The position numbers and the translations under genes were made by a program. Positions 1-8,192 of a DNA stretch of 25,461 bases are shown piece by piece. The notes under the pieces are model-generated. The model was not told where the DNA came from. It was given only the letters and a program-made list of their open reading frames with translations, and searched no databases. Origin of the DNA: Pseudomonas_S sp047607345 (GTDB lineage Bacteria > Pseudomonadota > Gammaproteobacteria > Xanthomonadales > Xanthomonadaceae); assembly GCA_047607345.1 (NCBI GenBank), contig JASGDF010000100.1, positions 1-25,461 on the forward strand. The letters are read 5' to 3'. Positions within the stretch are counted from its first letter, which is position 1. Each line of letters opens with the position of its first letter.

Positions 1-245
1 CGCTGGTGCGCGATGCGGCGGCCCGGCGCGCCGACTGGAGCGCGCCGCACCGGCTGCGGCGCTGGGCGCGTACCCGCCGCAGCGAGAACACCGTGGCCGC
101 CTGCGGCTTCGACACGATCAACACGCTGTTCTCCAACGACGAAATGCACCTGACCCTGCTGCGCGGGCCGGCGCTCGGCGCGGCCGGGCGGCTGCCGCCG
201 CTGCTCGATACGTTATGGCGCAGGGCCGCGGGATTGCGCTCGTAG
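1..245 (+). CDS. UbiH/COQ6-family FAD-dependent hydroxylase, C-terminal fragment
   Basis: Only the last 80 or so codons are present; the 5' end lies outside the window and the reading frame is open from base 3. The visible part has the C-terminal pattern of ubiquinone-biosynthesis aromatic hydroxylases (UbiH/UbiF/UbiI/COQ6): an Arg-rich helix (RRWARTRRSEN), then a segment containing DTINTLFSNDE, then LTLLRGPALGAAGRLPPL and a hydrophobic end. Members of this family add hydroxyl groups to the ubiquinone ring using FAD and NAD(P)H at the inner membrane. Which paralogue this is cannot be told without the FAD-binding N-terminus. The TAG stop (243-245) is part of a GTAG that begins a REP-like palindrome, so the repeat appears to set the C-terminus. 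The family call is fairly firm; the exact substrate is inference. Confidence 0.72.
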   Translation, partial: LVRDAAARRADWSAPHRLRRWARTRRSENTVAACGFDTINTLFSNDEMHLTLLRGPALGAAGRLPPLLDTLWRRAAGLRS

Positions 246-273
246 CAGCGGCTTCAGCCGCCCATGCGCCTAG
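242..273 (+). repeat. GTAG-type REP-like palindrome overlapping a stop codon
   Basis: GTAG is followed by a small palindrome, GCGGCT-TC-AGCCGC. This resembles the abundant Xanthomonadaceae repeat of the form GTAGGAGCGGCTTCAGCCGC. The GTAG includes the TAG stop of the upstream hydroxylase. The right part (253-273) recurs with one change at 418-438. 250-264 also pairs with 279-293 (15 bp, one mismatch), so a longer hairpin is possible. Confidence 0.7.
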
Positions 274-342
274 GAACGTGGGCGGCAGAAGCCGTCCGGG
301 CTGCGAAGCCCGCTGATGCGGTCCGGTGGGGCGCCGTTTCTT

Positions 343-365
343 GGCCTGTAGCGCGGCTACAGGCC
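343..365. repeat. 10-bp perfect inverted repeat in REP-rich spacer
   Basis: GGCCTGTAGC (343-352) pairs perfectly with GCTACAGGCC (356-365) around a 3-base loop, and each arm carries GTAG. It lies between two convergent genes, so it could act as a two-way terminator, but there is no T-run on either side. It is probably a diverged REP remnant. Confidence 0.5.
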
Positions 366-417
366 TGCGAATCGCCACCCAACCGGCCTCGCACAGCGAA
401 CTTCTCGCCTCGGGCGT

Positions 418-438
418 TTCAGCCGCCCACGCGCCTAG
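418..438 (+). repeat. Second copy of the spacer repeat, overlapping the stop of the facing gene
   Basis: A 21-base direct repeat of 253-273 with one difference (C for T at 430). It is preceded by GGGCG, which can pair with CGCCC inside the repeat. Its CTAG end contains the TAG stop (437-435, minus strand) of the 240-residue gene. Copies 1 and 2 therefore bracket the whole spacer between the two convergent genes. Confidence 0.6.
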
Positions 439-1157
439 CCCGGAATGAACGGGAACGCGATCTTCAGCAGTCCCTTCAGCCCGCCCTCGGCGGTGCTGGC
501 GATCGCCTTCGCGCCCAGGCTGTTGAGCACGCGCCGCACGTCCCCCCAGCGCAGCTGCTTGACGTCCTTCTTCAGCAGCTCGGCCACTTCCTCGGCGGTC
601 GGCGCGAGCTTGTTCAGCTCGCGCACCGTCGCCGCCGGATCGGGCTGCAGGTAGCCCCAGCGCTCGGCGATCTTCAGCAGGGTGTCGAAGCGCACCGCGA
701 CCACCTCGCGGTTGCGCTCGTAGACCGGCAGCGCGCCGACATCGAGGATCGCCTGCTCGAACTGCTGCGCATCGTCCGGATGCTCGATGCGTACCGCCAG
801 GAAGCCTTCCTTGCGGCTGCGCGCGCTGACGTGCTTTGCCCCCGAGCGCAGGTTGGCCTCGGTCAGCACCGTGGCGACGATCCGCTGCAGCGTCGCGTCG
901 CCGTCCTCCGGCACCAGCGCGCGCCAGCGCGCGTAGCCGTCGCGGCGCAGCGCCTTGACCTTGGCGGGAGTGACCCGCAGCCGCAGTGCCACCGTGGCGT
1001 TGGCGTCGCCACGGGCGATCGCGCCGTCGCGTTCGAGCAGCACGAAGATCAGTAGCTCCAGGTCGCGCTTGGTCAGCGACTGGAAACCCTGCAGCAGGGT
1101 CAGGCGCAGGAATTCGTTGGCGAACCCGACCGGGTCCTTGAGTTCGATGGGTTGCAT
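435..1157 (-). CDS. Hypothetical protein, 240 aa, possible winged-helix N-terminus
   Basis: I do not recognise this protein. The ATG at 1157 has a strong ribosome site (GGAGGAG about 5 bases upstream). Residues 20-75 contain a helix-rich stretch (LTKRDLELLIFVLLERDGAI, then LRVTPAKVKALRRDGYARW) that could be a winged-helix or similar small helical domain; this is inference from pattern only. Residues 85-160 look alpha/beta, and 175-240 are helical, ending in a mildly hydrophobic tail (LKGLLKIAFPFIPG). No signal peptide or clear membrane segment is seen, so a cytoplasmic protein is likely. It stands alone on the minus strand, 76 bases beyond the stop of the SMP-30-like gene. Codon use looks like its neighbours. 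Real gene: confident. Function: unknown. Confidence 0.8.
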   Translation of the reverse strand: MQPIELKDPVGFANEFLRLTLLQGFQSLTKRDLELLIFVLLERDGAIARGDANATVALRLRVTPAKVKALRRDGYARWRALVPEDGDATLQRIVATVLTEANLRSGAKHVSARSRKEGFLAVRIEHPDDAQQFEQAILDVGALPVYERNREVVAVRFDTLLKIAERWGYLQPDPAATVRELNKLAPTAEEVAELLKKDVKQLRWGDVRRVLNSLGAKAIASTAEGGLKGLLKIAFPFIPG

Positions 1158-1233
1158 CGCCGCTCCTCCACGGTACCGGCGCAGGATGCTACGGCCCGGT
1201 TGCAGCGCCTGAGACGCGGTCGCCGCCGCTGGC

Positions 1234-2184
1234 TCAGCGCTCCTTGCGGCGGCCGGTCTCGCGGCCGGGAACCTCGCTGCGGAAGGTCTCGATCGCGCCG
1301 CGGTCCTGCAACGTGACGTACACCTGCCGGCCGTCCTTGCCGCCGAACGCCAGGTTGGTCGGCTTGCGGCCCTTGAGCCTGACCGTGTGCAGCAACTGGC
1401 CCTGCGGGGAGATCACCACCACGCTGCCGGCGTCGTAGCGGGCGATGTAGAGGTTGCCGTCGCGATCGCAGCGCATGCCGTCCAGCCCGGCGTCGGGGAA
1501 TTCGATCAGCAAGCGCTTGTTGGAGAGGTGGCCTTCGCGGTCCCGGTCGTAGACCCAGACCTTGCGCTGCACGCTCTCGTTGACGTACAGGTGGTCCCCG
1601 CGCGGCGACACCTCGATGCCGTTGGTGGTGCCCATCCCGGTCTCCAGCAGCTCGGCATGGCCCTGGCGGTCGATCCGCCAGATCTGCCCGCTGCCCTGCT
1701 TCCAGTCCGGATCGCTGGCATACAGGGTGCCGTCCGGGGCCAGCGCGAGGTCGTTGGGCTGGTGCATCCGCGCATCGCCGGCGAAGGTCGAGACCTGGCG
1801 GGTGGCCGGGTCCACCGCCAGGATCGCGTGGCCGGTGTAGTCGGCCACGTACAGGATGCCGCCCTCGCCGAAACGCAACCCGTTGCCGGTGCTGCCCGGC
1901 GGCAGGCGCACGAACAGCTCGGCCTGGCCGCTGCCGTCGGAACCGGTCGAGACCCGGCCGATGGTGCCGTCGCCGCCGAAGGCGACCGCGTAGAGGCGGC
2001 CGTCGGGGCCGACCGCGGGCCCTTCGATGCCGTGGCCGAACACGCCATCGGGCACGTAGTCGCTGGCGAGGTAGGCGGTGGGCAGCTTCTGCTGGCTCCT
2101 GCCGGAGGCCAACGCGTCGGTGGCCGTGCTCAGCAGCAGGACCGCCAGGGCGGCGTGGATCAGGGGACGTGGCAGGCGATGCAT
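1234..2184 (-). CDS. SMP-30/gluconolactonase-like beta-propeller protein, exported
   Basis: 316 residues with an N-terminal signal peptide (hydrophobic core LIHAALAVLLLS, likely cleavage after ALA near residue 27), so probably periplasmic. The mature part shows repeated beta-propeller blades with the SMP-30/LRE-type pattern: GPAVGPDGRLYAVAF, NGLRFGEGGILYVADY, PNDLALAPDGTLYASD, NGIEVSPRGDHLYVNES and LDGMRCDRDGNLYIARYDAG. The recurring N-D/N-G plus D-G-LY motifs and the acidic and Asn residues fit a metal-dependent sugar lactonase, but the substrate is unknown. The ATG at 2184 lies 13 bases after the rlmM stop, so it is probably co-transcribed with rlmM, though no strong ribosome site is seen. 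It could equally be a non-enzymatic NHL/SMP-30 propeller. Confidence 0.85.
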   Translation of the reverse strand: MHRLPRPLIHAALAVLLLSTATDALASGRSQQKLPTAYLASDYVPDGVFGHGIEGPAVGPDGRLYAVAFGGDGTIGRVSTGSDGSGQAELFVRLPPGSTGNGLRFGEGGILYVADYTGHAILAVDPATRQVSTFAGDARMHQPNDLALAPDGTLYASDPDWKQGSGQIWRIDRQGHAELLETGMGTTNGIEVSPRGDHLYVNESVQRKVWVYDRDREGHLSNKRLLIEFPDAGLDGMRCDRDGNLYIARYDAGSVVVISPQGQLLHTVRLKGRKPTNLAFGGKDGRQVYVTLQDRGAIETFRSEVPGRETGRRKER

Positions 2185-2197
2185 GGAGCGGTTCCGG

Positions 2198-3244
2198 TCA
2201 GGTGTCGCCCAGCGCGGCGACGGTGATTTCCTCGCGGTCGTGATAGAGCTGCTTGGCGCGTACCCGCAGCGGCCGGCCGGCCTGTTGCGCGAACAGTTCC
2301 AGGCACAGCGCGGTCTCGTCCCAGCGCTTCTTCATCGGCAGCTTGAGGTTGAAGATCGCATGCCGGCACCAGCCCTCGCTGAACCAGGTCGCCATCCGTT
2401 CGGCCACGCGCCGCGGCTGCTCGACCATGTCGCAGACCATCCAGTCCAGCGGGCGCTCCGGCTTCCAGTGGAAGCCGTCGGCACGCAGGTGCTCGACCAG
2501 GCCGGTGTCCAGCACGTGCGGGCGCAGCGGGCCGTTGTCGACGCTGGTGACGTGCAGGTGCTCGCGGGTCAGCACCCAGGTCCAGCCGCCGGGCGCGGCG
2601 CCGAGGTCGGCCGCGCGCATGCCCGGCTTGAGCAACGCCTGGTGTTCCTCGGGCGAGAGCAGGCTCATCAGCGCCTCCTCCAGCTTCAGCGCCGAGCGCG
2701 AGGGGGCGTCGGCCAGCAGCTTCAGGCGCGGGATGCCGAGCGGCCAGGGCGCGCTGTCGCGCGGATCGGCGACCGCCAAGAACAGGTGGTCGCCCTGCAC
2801 GAAGCACACGTGCAGGCGCGGCAGCCGCGCTTGCGGTTTGTCGGTGAGCAGCCCGGCCTTGCGCAGCGCGGGCCGCAGCGCGTTGCCGAAGCTGCGCGCC
2901 AGTCCGGCCAGCGGCTTGCCGGCGTCGGAGTCCGGGTGTTCCACCCACAGCTCGCCGAAGCGCGGCGCGCCGTGCAGCGCGGCCAGGATCGGCGCGATGC
3001 GGTCCTTCGGATCGATGTCGCGCAGCTCGGCCAGCAGGCGCAACCGCTGGCGGGCGAAGATCAGTTCGCGCCATGGCAGCCGCGCGGCCAACGCCTCGGC
3101 TTGCTCGCAGGCGAACACCACGTAGCCGTCGTTGCGCTGGGTGCGCGCGTAGCCGGCGATGCCGGCCTCGGCCGCGCGCGCCGACAGTTCGCCGGCCAGC
3201 TCGGGCTCGAAGCCCTGGCGGCAATAGCACAGCAATCCGTTCAT
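2198..3244 (-). CDS. rlmM: 23S rRNA 2'-O-ribose C2498 methyltransferase RlmM
   Basis: 348 residues, close to the usual RlmM length. The N-terminus (MNGLLCYCRQGFEPELAGEL) and the NDGYVVF segment match the family; residues about 60-160 form the THUMP-like RNA-binding part; LKLEEA near 187 begins the catalytic domain. The Rossmann SAM-binding motif AADLGAAPGGWTWVL is at 211-225, followed by DMVEQPRR and the FNLKLPMKKRW segment. RlmM methylates the ribose of C2498 in the peptidyl-transferase region of 23S rRNA before 50S assembly. A GGAG lies 5 bases before the ATG. It is the first gene of a likely two-gene unit with the SMP-30-like gene; the spacer upstream is made of repeats. Confidence 0.95.
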   Translation of the reverse strand: MNGLLCYCRQGFEPELAGELSARAAEAGIAGYARTQRNDGYVVFACEQAEALAARLPWRELIFARQRLRLLAELRDIDPKDRIAPILAALHGAPRFGELWVEHPDSDAGKPLAGLARSFGNALRPALRKAGLLTDKPQARLPRLHVCFVQGDHLFLAVADPRDSAPWPLGIPRLKLLADAPSRSALKLEEALMSLLSPEEHQALLKPGMRAADLGAAPGGWTWVLTREHLHVTSVDNGPLRPHVLDTGLVEHLRADGFHWKPERPLDWMVCDMVEQPRRVAERMATWFSEGWCRHAIFNLKLPMKKRWDETALCLELFAQQAGRPLRVRAKQLYHDREEITVAALGDT

Positions 3245-3287
3245 CGTGTCTCCGTGGCGGCGCGATGGCCGCGCGGTCTTTCCGGCG

Positions 3288-3497
3288 CGTCATCCCCACG
3301 AAATCGCACGGCCGGGCGAGGAAAATCCAGTCCGTCGCTCCCGCGTGGGCGGGAGCCCGGCGACGTGCCGCCCTGTGCACGAACGTCCCTGGATCTGCGA
3401 TCCCCGGCCCACGCGCATGGCGCGCGGGTGTTCGGCCGGGTGCGAGCCAGTGGCTCGCAAGCCACCCGCGCGCTCCCCCGCCTTCGCGGCGATGACG
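3288..3497. repeat. Structured intergenic repeat element of about 210 bp
   Basis: This fills most of the 288-base spacer upstream of rlmM. Its ends are imperfect inverted repeats: CGTCATCCCCACGAA (3288-3302) against TTCGCGGCGATGACG (3483-3497), 13 of 15 matching. Inside are a perfect 8-bp hairpin (3337-3344/3349-3356), an 11-bp perfect outer stem (3420-3430/3463-3473) and, within it, an 8-bp perfect stem with a one-base loop (3442-3449/3451-3458). The CGTCATCCCC end and the C-G-rich nested stems resemble dispersed intergenic repeats in Xanthomonadaceae. No gene is seen in it. Confidence 0.55.
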
Positions 3498-3532
3498 GCG
3501 GGAGGTTGCCGGCGGCAGCCCGGATGGGCGCC

Positions 3533-4093
3533 TCAGTAATGATCGCCACCGCTTTCCCCGTAGCCGCGCAGCACCGCGCGGGCCTGGTCGCGATGCAGGT
3601 CGCGCACCACCTCGATGCCGCGCCGGTTCAGTTCGCCGATCCAGTCCGCCGGCAGCGGGCCTTCGTCGAACGCGGTCAGCTCCATCACGTCCTCGGCGCG
3701 GGCGCCGATCAACAACCGGTCGATGCCGGCCCAGACCGTGGCGCCGTAGCACTGGCAGCACGGCTGCGCGGAGGTCGCCAGCGTGACCGGCTTGAGCAGG
3801 TCGTTGAGCCGATGAGTTTGCAGGCGTTGCTGGGCCAGCATGTAGGCCATGTTCTCGGCGTGCGCCAGCGAGGTGTTCTGCGGCACCACCCGGTTGACCC
3901 CGACCGCGATGATGCGGTCGTCCGGGCCGAATACCACCGCGCCGAACGGGCCGCCGCTGCGGTGTTCCACGTTCAGCCGCGACAGTTCGATCGCCAGCGC
4001 GACCTTGGCCGCGTCGCCGGGATGGGCGAGGGCGGTGTCGACGTGTTCGTGGACCCAGGCGGGCAGGGTGAGGTGGACTTGCGCGTAGAGCAT
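3533..4093 (-). CDS. Cytidine/deoxycytidylate deaminase-fold protein, guanine-deaminase-like
   Basis: 186 residues with the zinc-dependent deaminase signature: HAE at 78-80 (zinc His and catalytic Glu) and PCCQC at 111-115 (zinc Cys 112 and 115). GGPFGAVVF at 47-55 is the substrate-loop segment seen in guanine deaminases and TadA-like enzymes. Members remove the amino group from a purine or pyrimidine base or nucleoside, releasing ammonia. The length and C-terminus exclude TadA itself with reasonable certainty; guanine deaminase (guanine to xanthine) is the best guess but not proven. The ATG at 4093 overlaps the TGA of the upstream lipoprotein gene by one base (TGATG), so translation is probably coupled. 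I reject longer upstream starts in this frame because they run through the lipoprotein gene. Confidence 0.85.
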   Translation of the reverse strand: MLYAQVHLTLPAWVHEHVDTALAHPGDAAKVALAIELSRLNVEHRSGGPFGAVVFGPDDRIIAVGVNRVVPQNTSLAHAENMAYMLAQQRLQTHRLNDLLKPVTLATSAQPCCQCYGATVWAGIDRLLIGARAEDVMELTAFDEGPLPADWIGELNRRGIEVVRDLHRDQARAVLRGYGESGGDHY

Positions 4094-4455
4094 CAGCGGA
4101 CCGGTTCTGGGGTTTCGACGGGGCGGCGCAGTGTATCGGTCTGGCCGTCCTTTGCGCTGCACCGGCCGGATACGCATTGGCAGCCGCTGATCTCGCGGAC
4201 GCCGCACACGCTCATCCGGCCGCTGGCGCGGCACTGCGCCATCACGCCCTCCGGATCGGTCGGGCTGGCGATGTTCACGCAGGCCGGATAGGCGCCGCAG
4301 CAGTTGCCGACGTTCTTGACCGTGCAGTCCGCGTCGGTATGGCAGGTGGTATCGACCTGGGCCGGCGGACTGGCCGGCGTGCCGGCCTGCGACTGCGAGG
4401 CCGGCGCGGCGCAGGCGGCCAGCAGCAGGAGCAGGGCGGGGAACAGGCGTCTCAT
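4093..4455 (-). CDS. Small Cys-rich lipoprotein
   Basis: 120 residues from the ATG at 4455, chosen because GGAA lies 6-9 bases upstream and because it gives a compact lipoprotein signal: MRR, a Leu-rich core, and the lipobox LAAC with Cys15 as the lipidated residue. A start at 4467 (four residues more) is possible. After a Pro/Ala/Ser/Gln linker, the mature domain holds ten further Cys in about 70 residues (CHTDADC, NCC, PAC, QC, VCG, GCQC, GRC), suggesting a disulfide-knotted extracytoplasmic module. The residue after the lipid Cys is Ala, so sorting to the outer membrane is expected by the Lol +2 rule. No function is recognised. It is translationally coupled to the downstream deaminase-like gene. 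Confidence 0.78.
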   Translation of the reverse strand: MRRLFPALLLLLAACAAPASQSQAGTPASPPAQVDTTCHTDADCTVKNVGNCCGAYPACVNIASPTDPEGVMAQCRASGRMSVCGVREISGCQCVSGRCSAKDGQTDTLRRPVETPEPVR

Positions 4456-4510
4456 CGCGGGTTCCATATCGTGGAAGGCCCCGAATATAGCCCGCCCGCC
4501 GCAATCACTC

Positions 4511-4576
4511 GTAGAGCGGAGCTCGCTCCGCTGAGGCTTTCCCGGCAAGGCCCCAGCGGAGCGAGCTCCGCTCTAC
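4511..4576. repeat. Inverted pair of GTAG-type REPs (BIME-like)
   Basis: Two perfect 23-base arms (4511-4533 and 4554-4576) in inverted orientation around 20 bases. Each arm starts with GTAG and contains its own hairpin, AGCGGAG-CTCG-CTCCGCT. This is the structure of a paired REP as described for Stenotrophomonas and Xanthomonas GTAG REPs, which are mobilised by RAYT transposases; no such transposase is in this window. The right arm's CTAC gives the TAG stop of the adjacent transporter gene, and the whole element may also terminate that transcript. Confidence 0.85.
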
Positions 4577-5520
4577 GGGCTACCGGGCGCGCCGCGCCGC
4601 TCCACATGCGCCGAAGCGCAGCCGAGCACACCGCCGAGCAGGCAGACAATGGCGACGGCCTCCAGCGGCGTCGGCAGGCGCCCTTCCCACAGAAAGCCGT
4701 ACAGCAGCGCGAACACGGTCTCGAACACGATCATCTGCCCGACCAGGGTCAGCGGCAGCAGCCGGCTGGCGCGGTTCCAGCAGGCGTTGCCGAGCACCGA
4801 GGAGAACACCGCCAGCACCAGCGCGATGCCCCAGAAGCGGGCCCAATCGGCCGGCAGGTGCCCGGCGTGGTCAAACCCGAACGCAGGGGGCGCCAGCAGC
4901 AGCGCCAGTGCGCCGGTGACCACGCCGGTCAGCAGCGACCAGTCGCCGCCGGACAGGTCAGGGCGGCGCGACAGCCAGCGCGCATTGGCGATGGAGTATG
5001 CCGACCACGACAGCAATGCGCCGAACGCGCAGGCCAGCCCGGCCGCGCGCGTGGCCAGGCTGCCGGTGTCGTGGGTGCCGCCGCGCAGCGCCTCGAAGGC
5101 GACCAGCGCCACCCCGGCCACGCCCAGCGCCGAGGGCGCCACCAGCCGCGACAGCGCCACCGCGCCGGCCGTGCGCGAGCCGATCGTGGTCACCACCACC
5201 GGCAGCAGGCCGACGATCAGCGAGGTCGCCGCGCCGCCGGCCCATTGCACGGCGGTGCCGAGCAGGACGTAGTAGACCAGGTTGCCGAGCAGGCTCAGGC
5301 GCACCAGCGCCCAGCCCTCGGCGCGGCCCAGCCTGCCGCGCAGCCGCGCCCAGCGCGGTGCTAGCACGCACAGGGCGACCAGCCCGTAGGCGAGATAGCG
5401 CGACACCGACAGCTGCAGCGGCGAGAAGTCGTGCAGCAGCTGCGGGGCCAGGAACACCAGCCCCCACAGCGCGCCGGCGGCGATGCCGTTGCCTGTGCCC
5501 GCCAGCAGTCGTTCGCGCAT
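4573..5520 (-). CDS. EamA/DMT-family inner-membrane transporter
   Basis: 315 residues from the ATG at 5520 (GGAG three bases upstream, AAGGA a little further). About ten hydrophobic segments arranged as two five-helix halves give the EamA (drug/metabolite transporter) fold, with typical pieces such as GALWGLVFLAPQLL near the start, VSRYLAYGLVAL, LLPVVVTTIGSR, and in the second half GIALVLAVFSSVLGNACWNRAS and LTLVGQMIVFETVFALLYGFLWEGRLP. The last piece matches the conserved end of EamA proteins. The substrate is unknown; relatives export amino acids or metabolites. A longer start at 5580 is open but lacks a ribosome site. The TAG stop is formed by the GTAG foot of a REP arm. Confidence 0.88.
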   Translation of the reverse strand: MRERLLAGTGNGIAAGALWGLVFLAPQLLHDFSPLQLSVSRYLAYGLVALCVLAPRWARLRGRLGRAEGWALVRLSLLGNLVYYVLLGTAVQWAGGAATSLIVGLLPVVVTTIGSRTAGAVALSRLVAPSALGVAGVALVAFEALRGGTHDTGSLATRAAGLACAFGALLSWSAYSIANARWLSRRPDLSGGDWSLLTGVVTGALALLLAPPAFGFDHAGHLPADWARFWGIALVLAVFSSVLGNACWNRASRLLPLTLVGQMIVFETVFALLYGFLWEGRLPTPLEAVAIVCLLGGVLGCASAHVERRGAPGSP

Positions 5521-5596
5521 GCGCTCCGGGTCCTTCGCAGTGATGATCCCGCAGTCGTGGCGTCGGCCCGCCGGCACCACGGTTACGGGTGGCGAA

Positions 5597-7345
<1,749 letters not shown>

Positions 7346-7523
7346 GCCGGGGCGGGAAGCAGAAAAGCCGCCAGTCTATCGCGCCGCGACCAGCGGCGCG
7401 TTGCCGGTCGGGTACCCGCCGGTGAGCTGGAGGACCGGGGACAGGGCACTTGAAAGCGCAGCCGGCGGCCACCATCGATCAATGATCTTCTTCTTTAGCC
7501 TTTTTGCCGAACGGAGCCTCGTC

Positions 7524-8171
7524 ATGCCGATCACCTTCAAGCAGCGCCTGCCGGATGCGGATGAGGCCTTGCCCGGGCGCGACCAGCCGCTGCCGCTGCC
7601 CACCGCCCATTTCGTCAATGGCCATCCGCTGAAGGGCGACTTTGCCGGGCTGGAGGTGCTGGACCTGGGCATGGGCTGCTTCTGGGGCGTGGAGCGCAAG
7701 TTCTGGCAGCTGCCGGGCGTGTTCACGACCGCCGCGGGCTACCAGGGCGGGCTGACACCCCATCCCAGCTACGAGGAGGTCTGCTCGGGCCGCACCGGGC
7801 ATGCCGAGGTGGTGCGGGTGGTGTTCGATCCGGCCCAGGTCCCGCGCGACACCGTGCTGCGCACGTTCTGGGAGAACCACGACCCGACCCAGGGCATGCG
7901 CCAGGGCAATGATGCCGGTACCCAGTACCGCTCGGTGATCTACTGCCACGACCAGGAGCAGTTCGACGCGGCACTGGCCAGCCGCGAGGCCTACCAGCGG
8001 CGCCTGGACGAGGCCGGCTATGGGCCGATCACCACCGAGATCGTCTATCCGGCGCCGCCGTTCTACTACGCCGAGGACTACCACCAGCAGTACCTGGCCA
8101 AGAATCCGGCCGGCTACTGCGGCCTGGGCGGGACCGGGGTGAGCTGCCCGATCGGACTGGGTCGCGGCTGA
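7524..8171 (+). CDS. msrA: Peptide methionine-S-sulfoxide reductase MsrA
   Basis: 215 residues from the ATG at 7524, supported by CGGAG about 8 bases upstream; the open frame further upstream is not conserved-looking. MsrA reduces the S-epimer of methionine sulfoxide in proteins, with thioredoxin as electron donor. GCFWG at 51-55 holds the catalytic Cys52, and two further Cys at 199 and 208 in GYCGLGGTGVSC serve as recycling residues, the three-Cys arrangement of E. coli-type MsrA. EDYHQQYL (184-191) is the conserved substrate-pocket segment. It is convergent with the PepSY gene, with only 21 bases between the stops and no obvious terminator. Functionally it fits with the OxyR/Ahp genes elsewhere in the window. 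Confidence 0.96.
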   Translation: MPITFKQRLPDADEALPGRDQPLPLPTAHFVNGHPLKGDFAGLEVLDLGMGCFWGVERKFWQLPGVFTTAAGYQGGLTPHPSYEEVCSGRTGHAEVVRVVFDPAQVPRDTVLRTFWENHDPTQGMRQGNDAGTQYRSVIYCHDQEQFDAALASREAYQRRLDEAGYGPITTEIVYPAPPFYYAEDYHQQYLAKNPAGYCGLGGTGVSCPIGLGRG

Positions 8172-8192
8172 TCCCGCACCGGCCCGGCGCGC

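Noticed and set aside
2078..4291. Long plus-strand open frame (737 codons) across rlmM and the deaminase region
   Set aside because: It is antisense to rlmM and the deaminase/lipoprotein genes, has a composition rich in Arg, Ala, Gln and His typical of GC-rich shadow frames, and shows no family motif.
7450..7480. TTGAAA as a -35 box for msrA
   Set aside because: No acceptable -10 is found at 16-18 bases; the promoter of msrA could not be placed.
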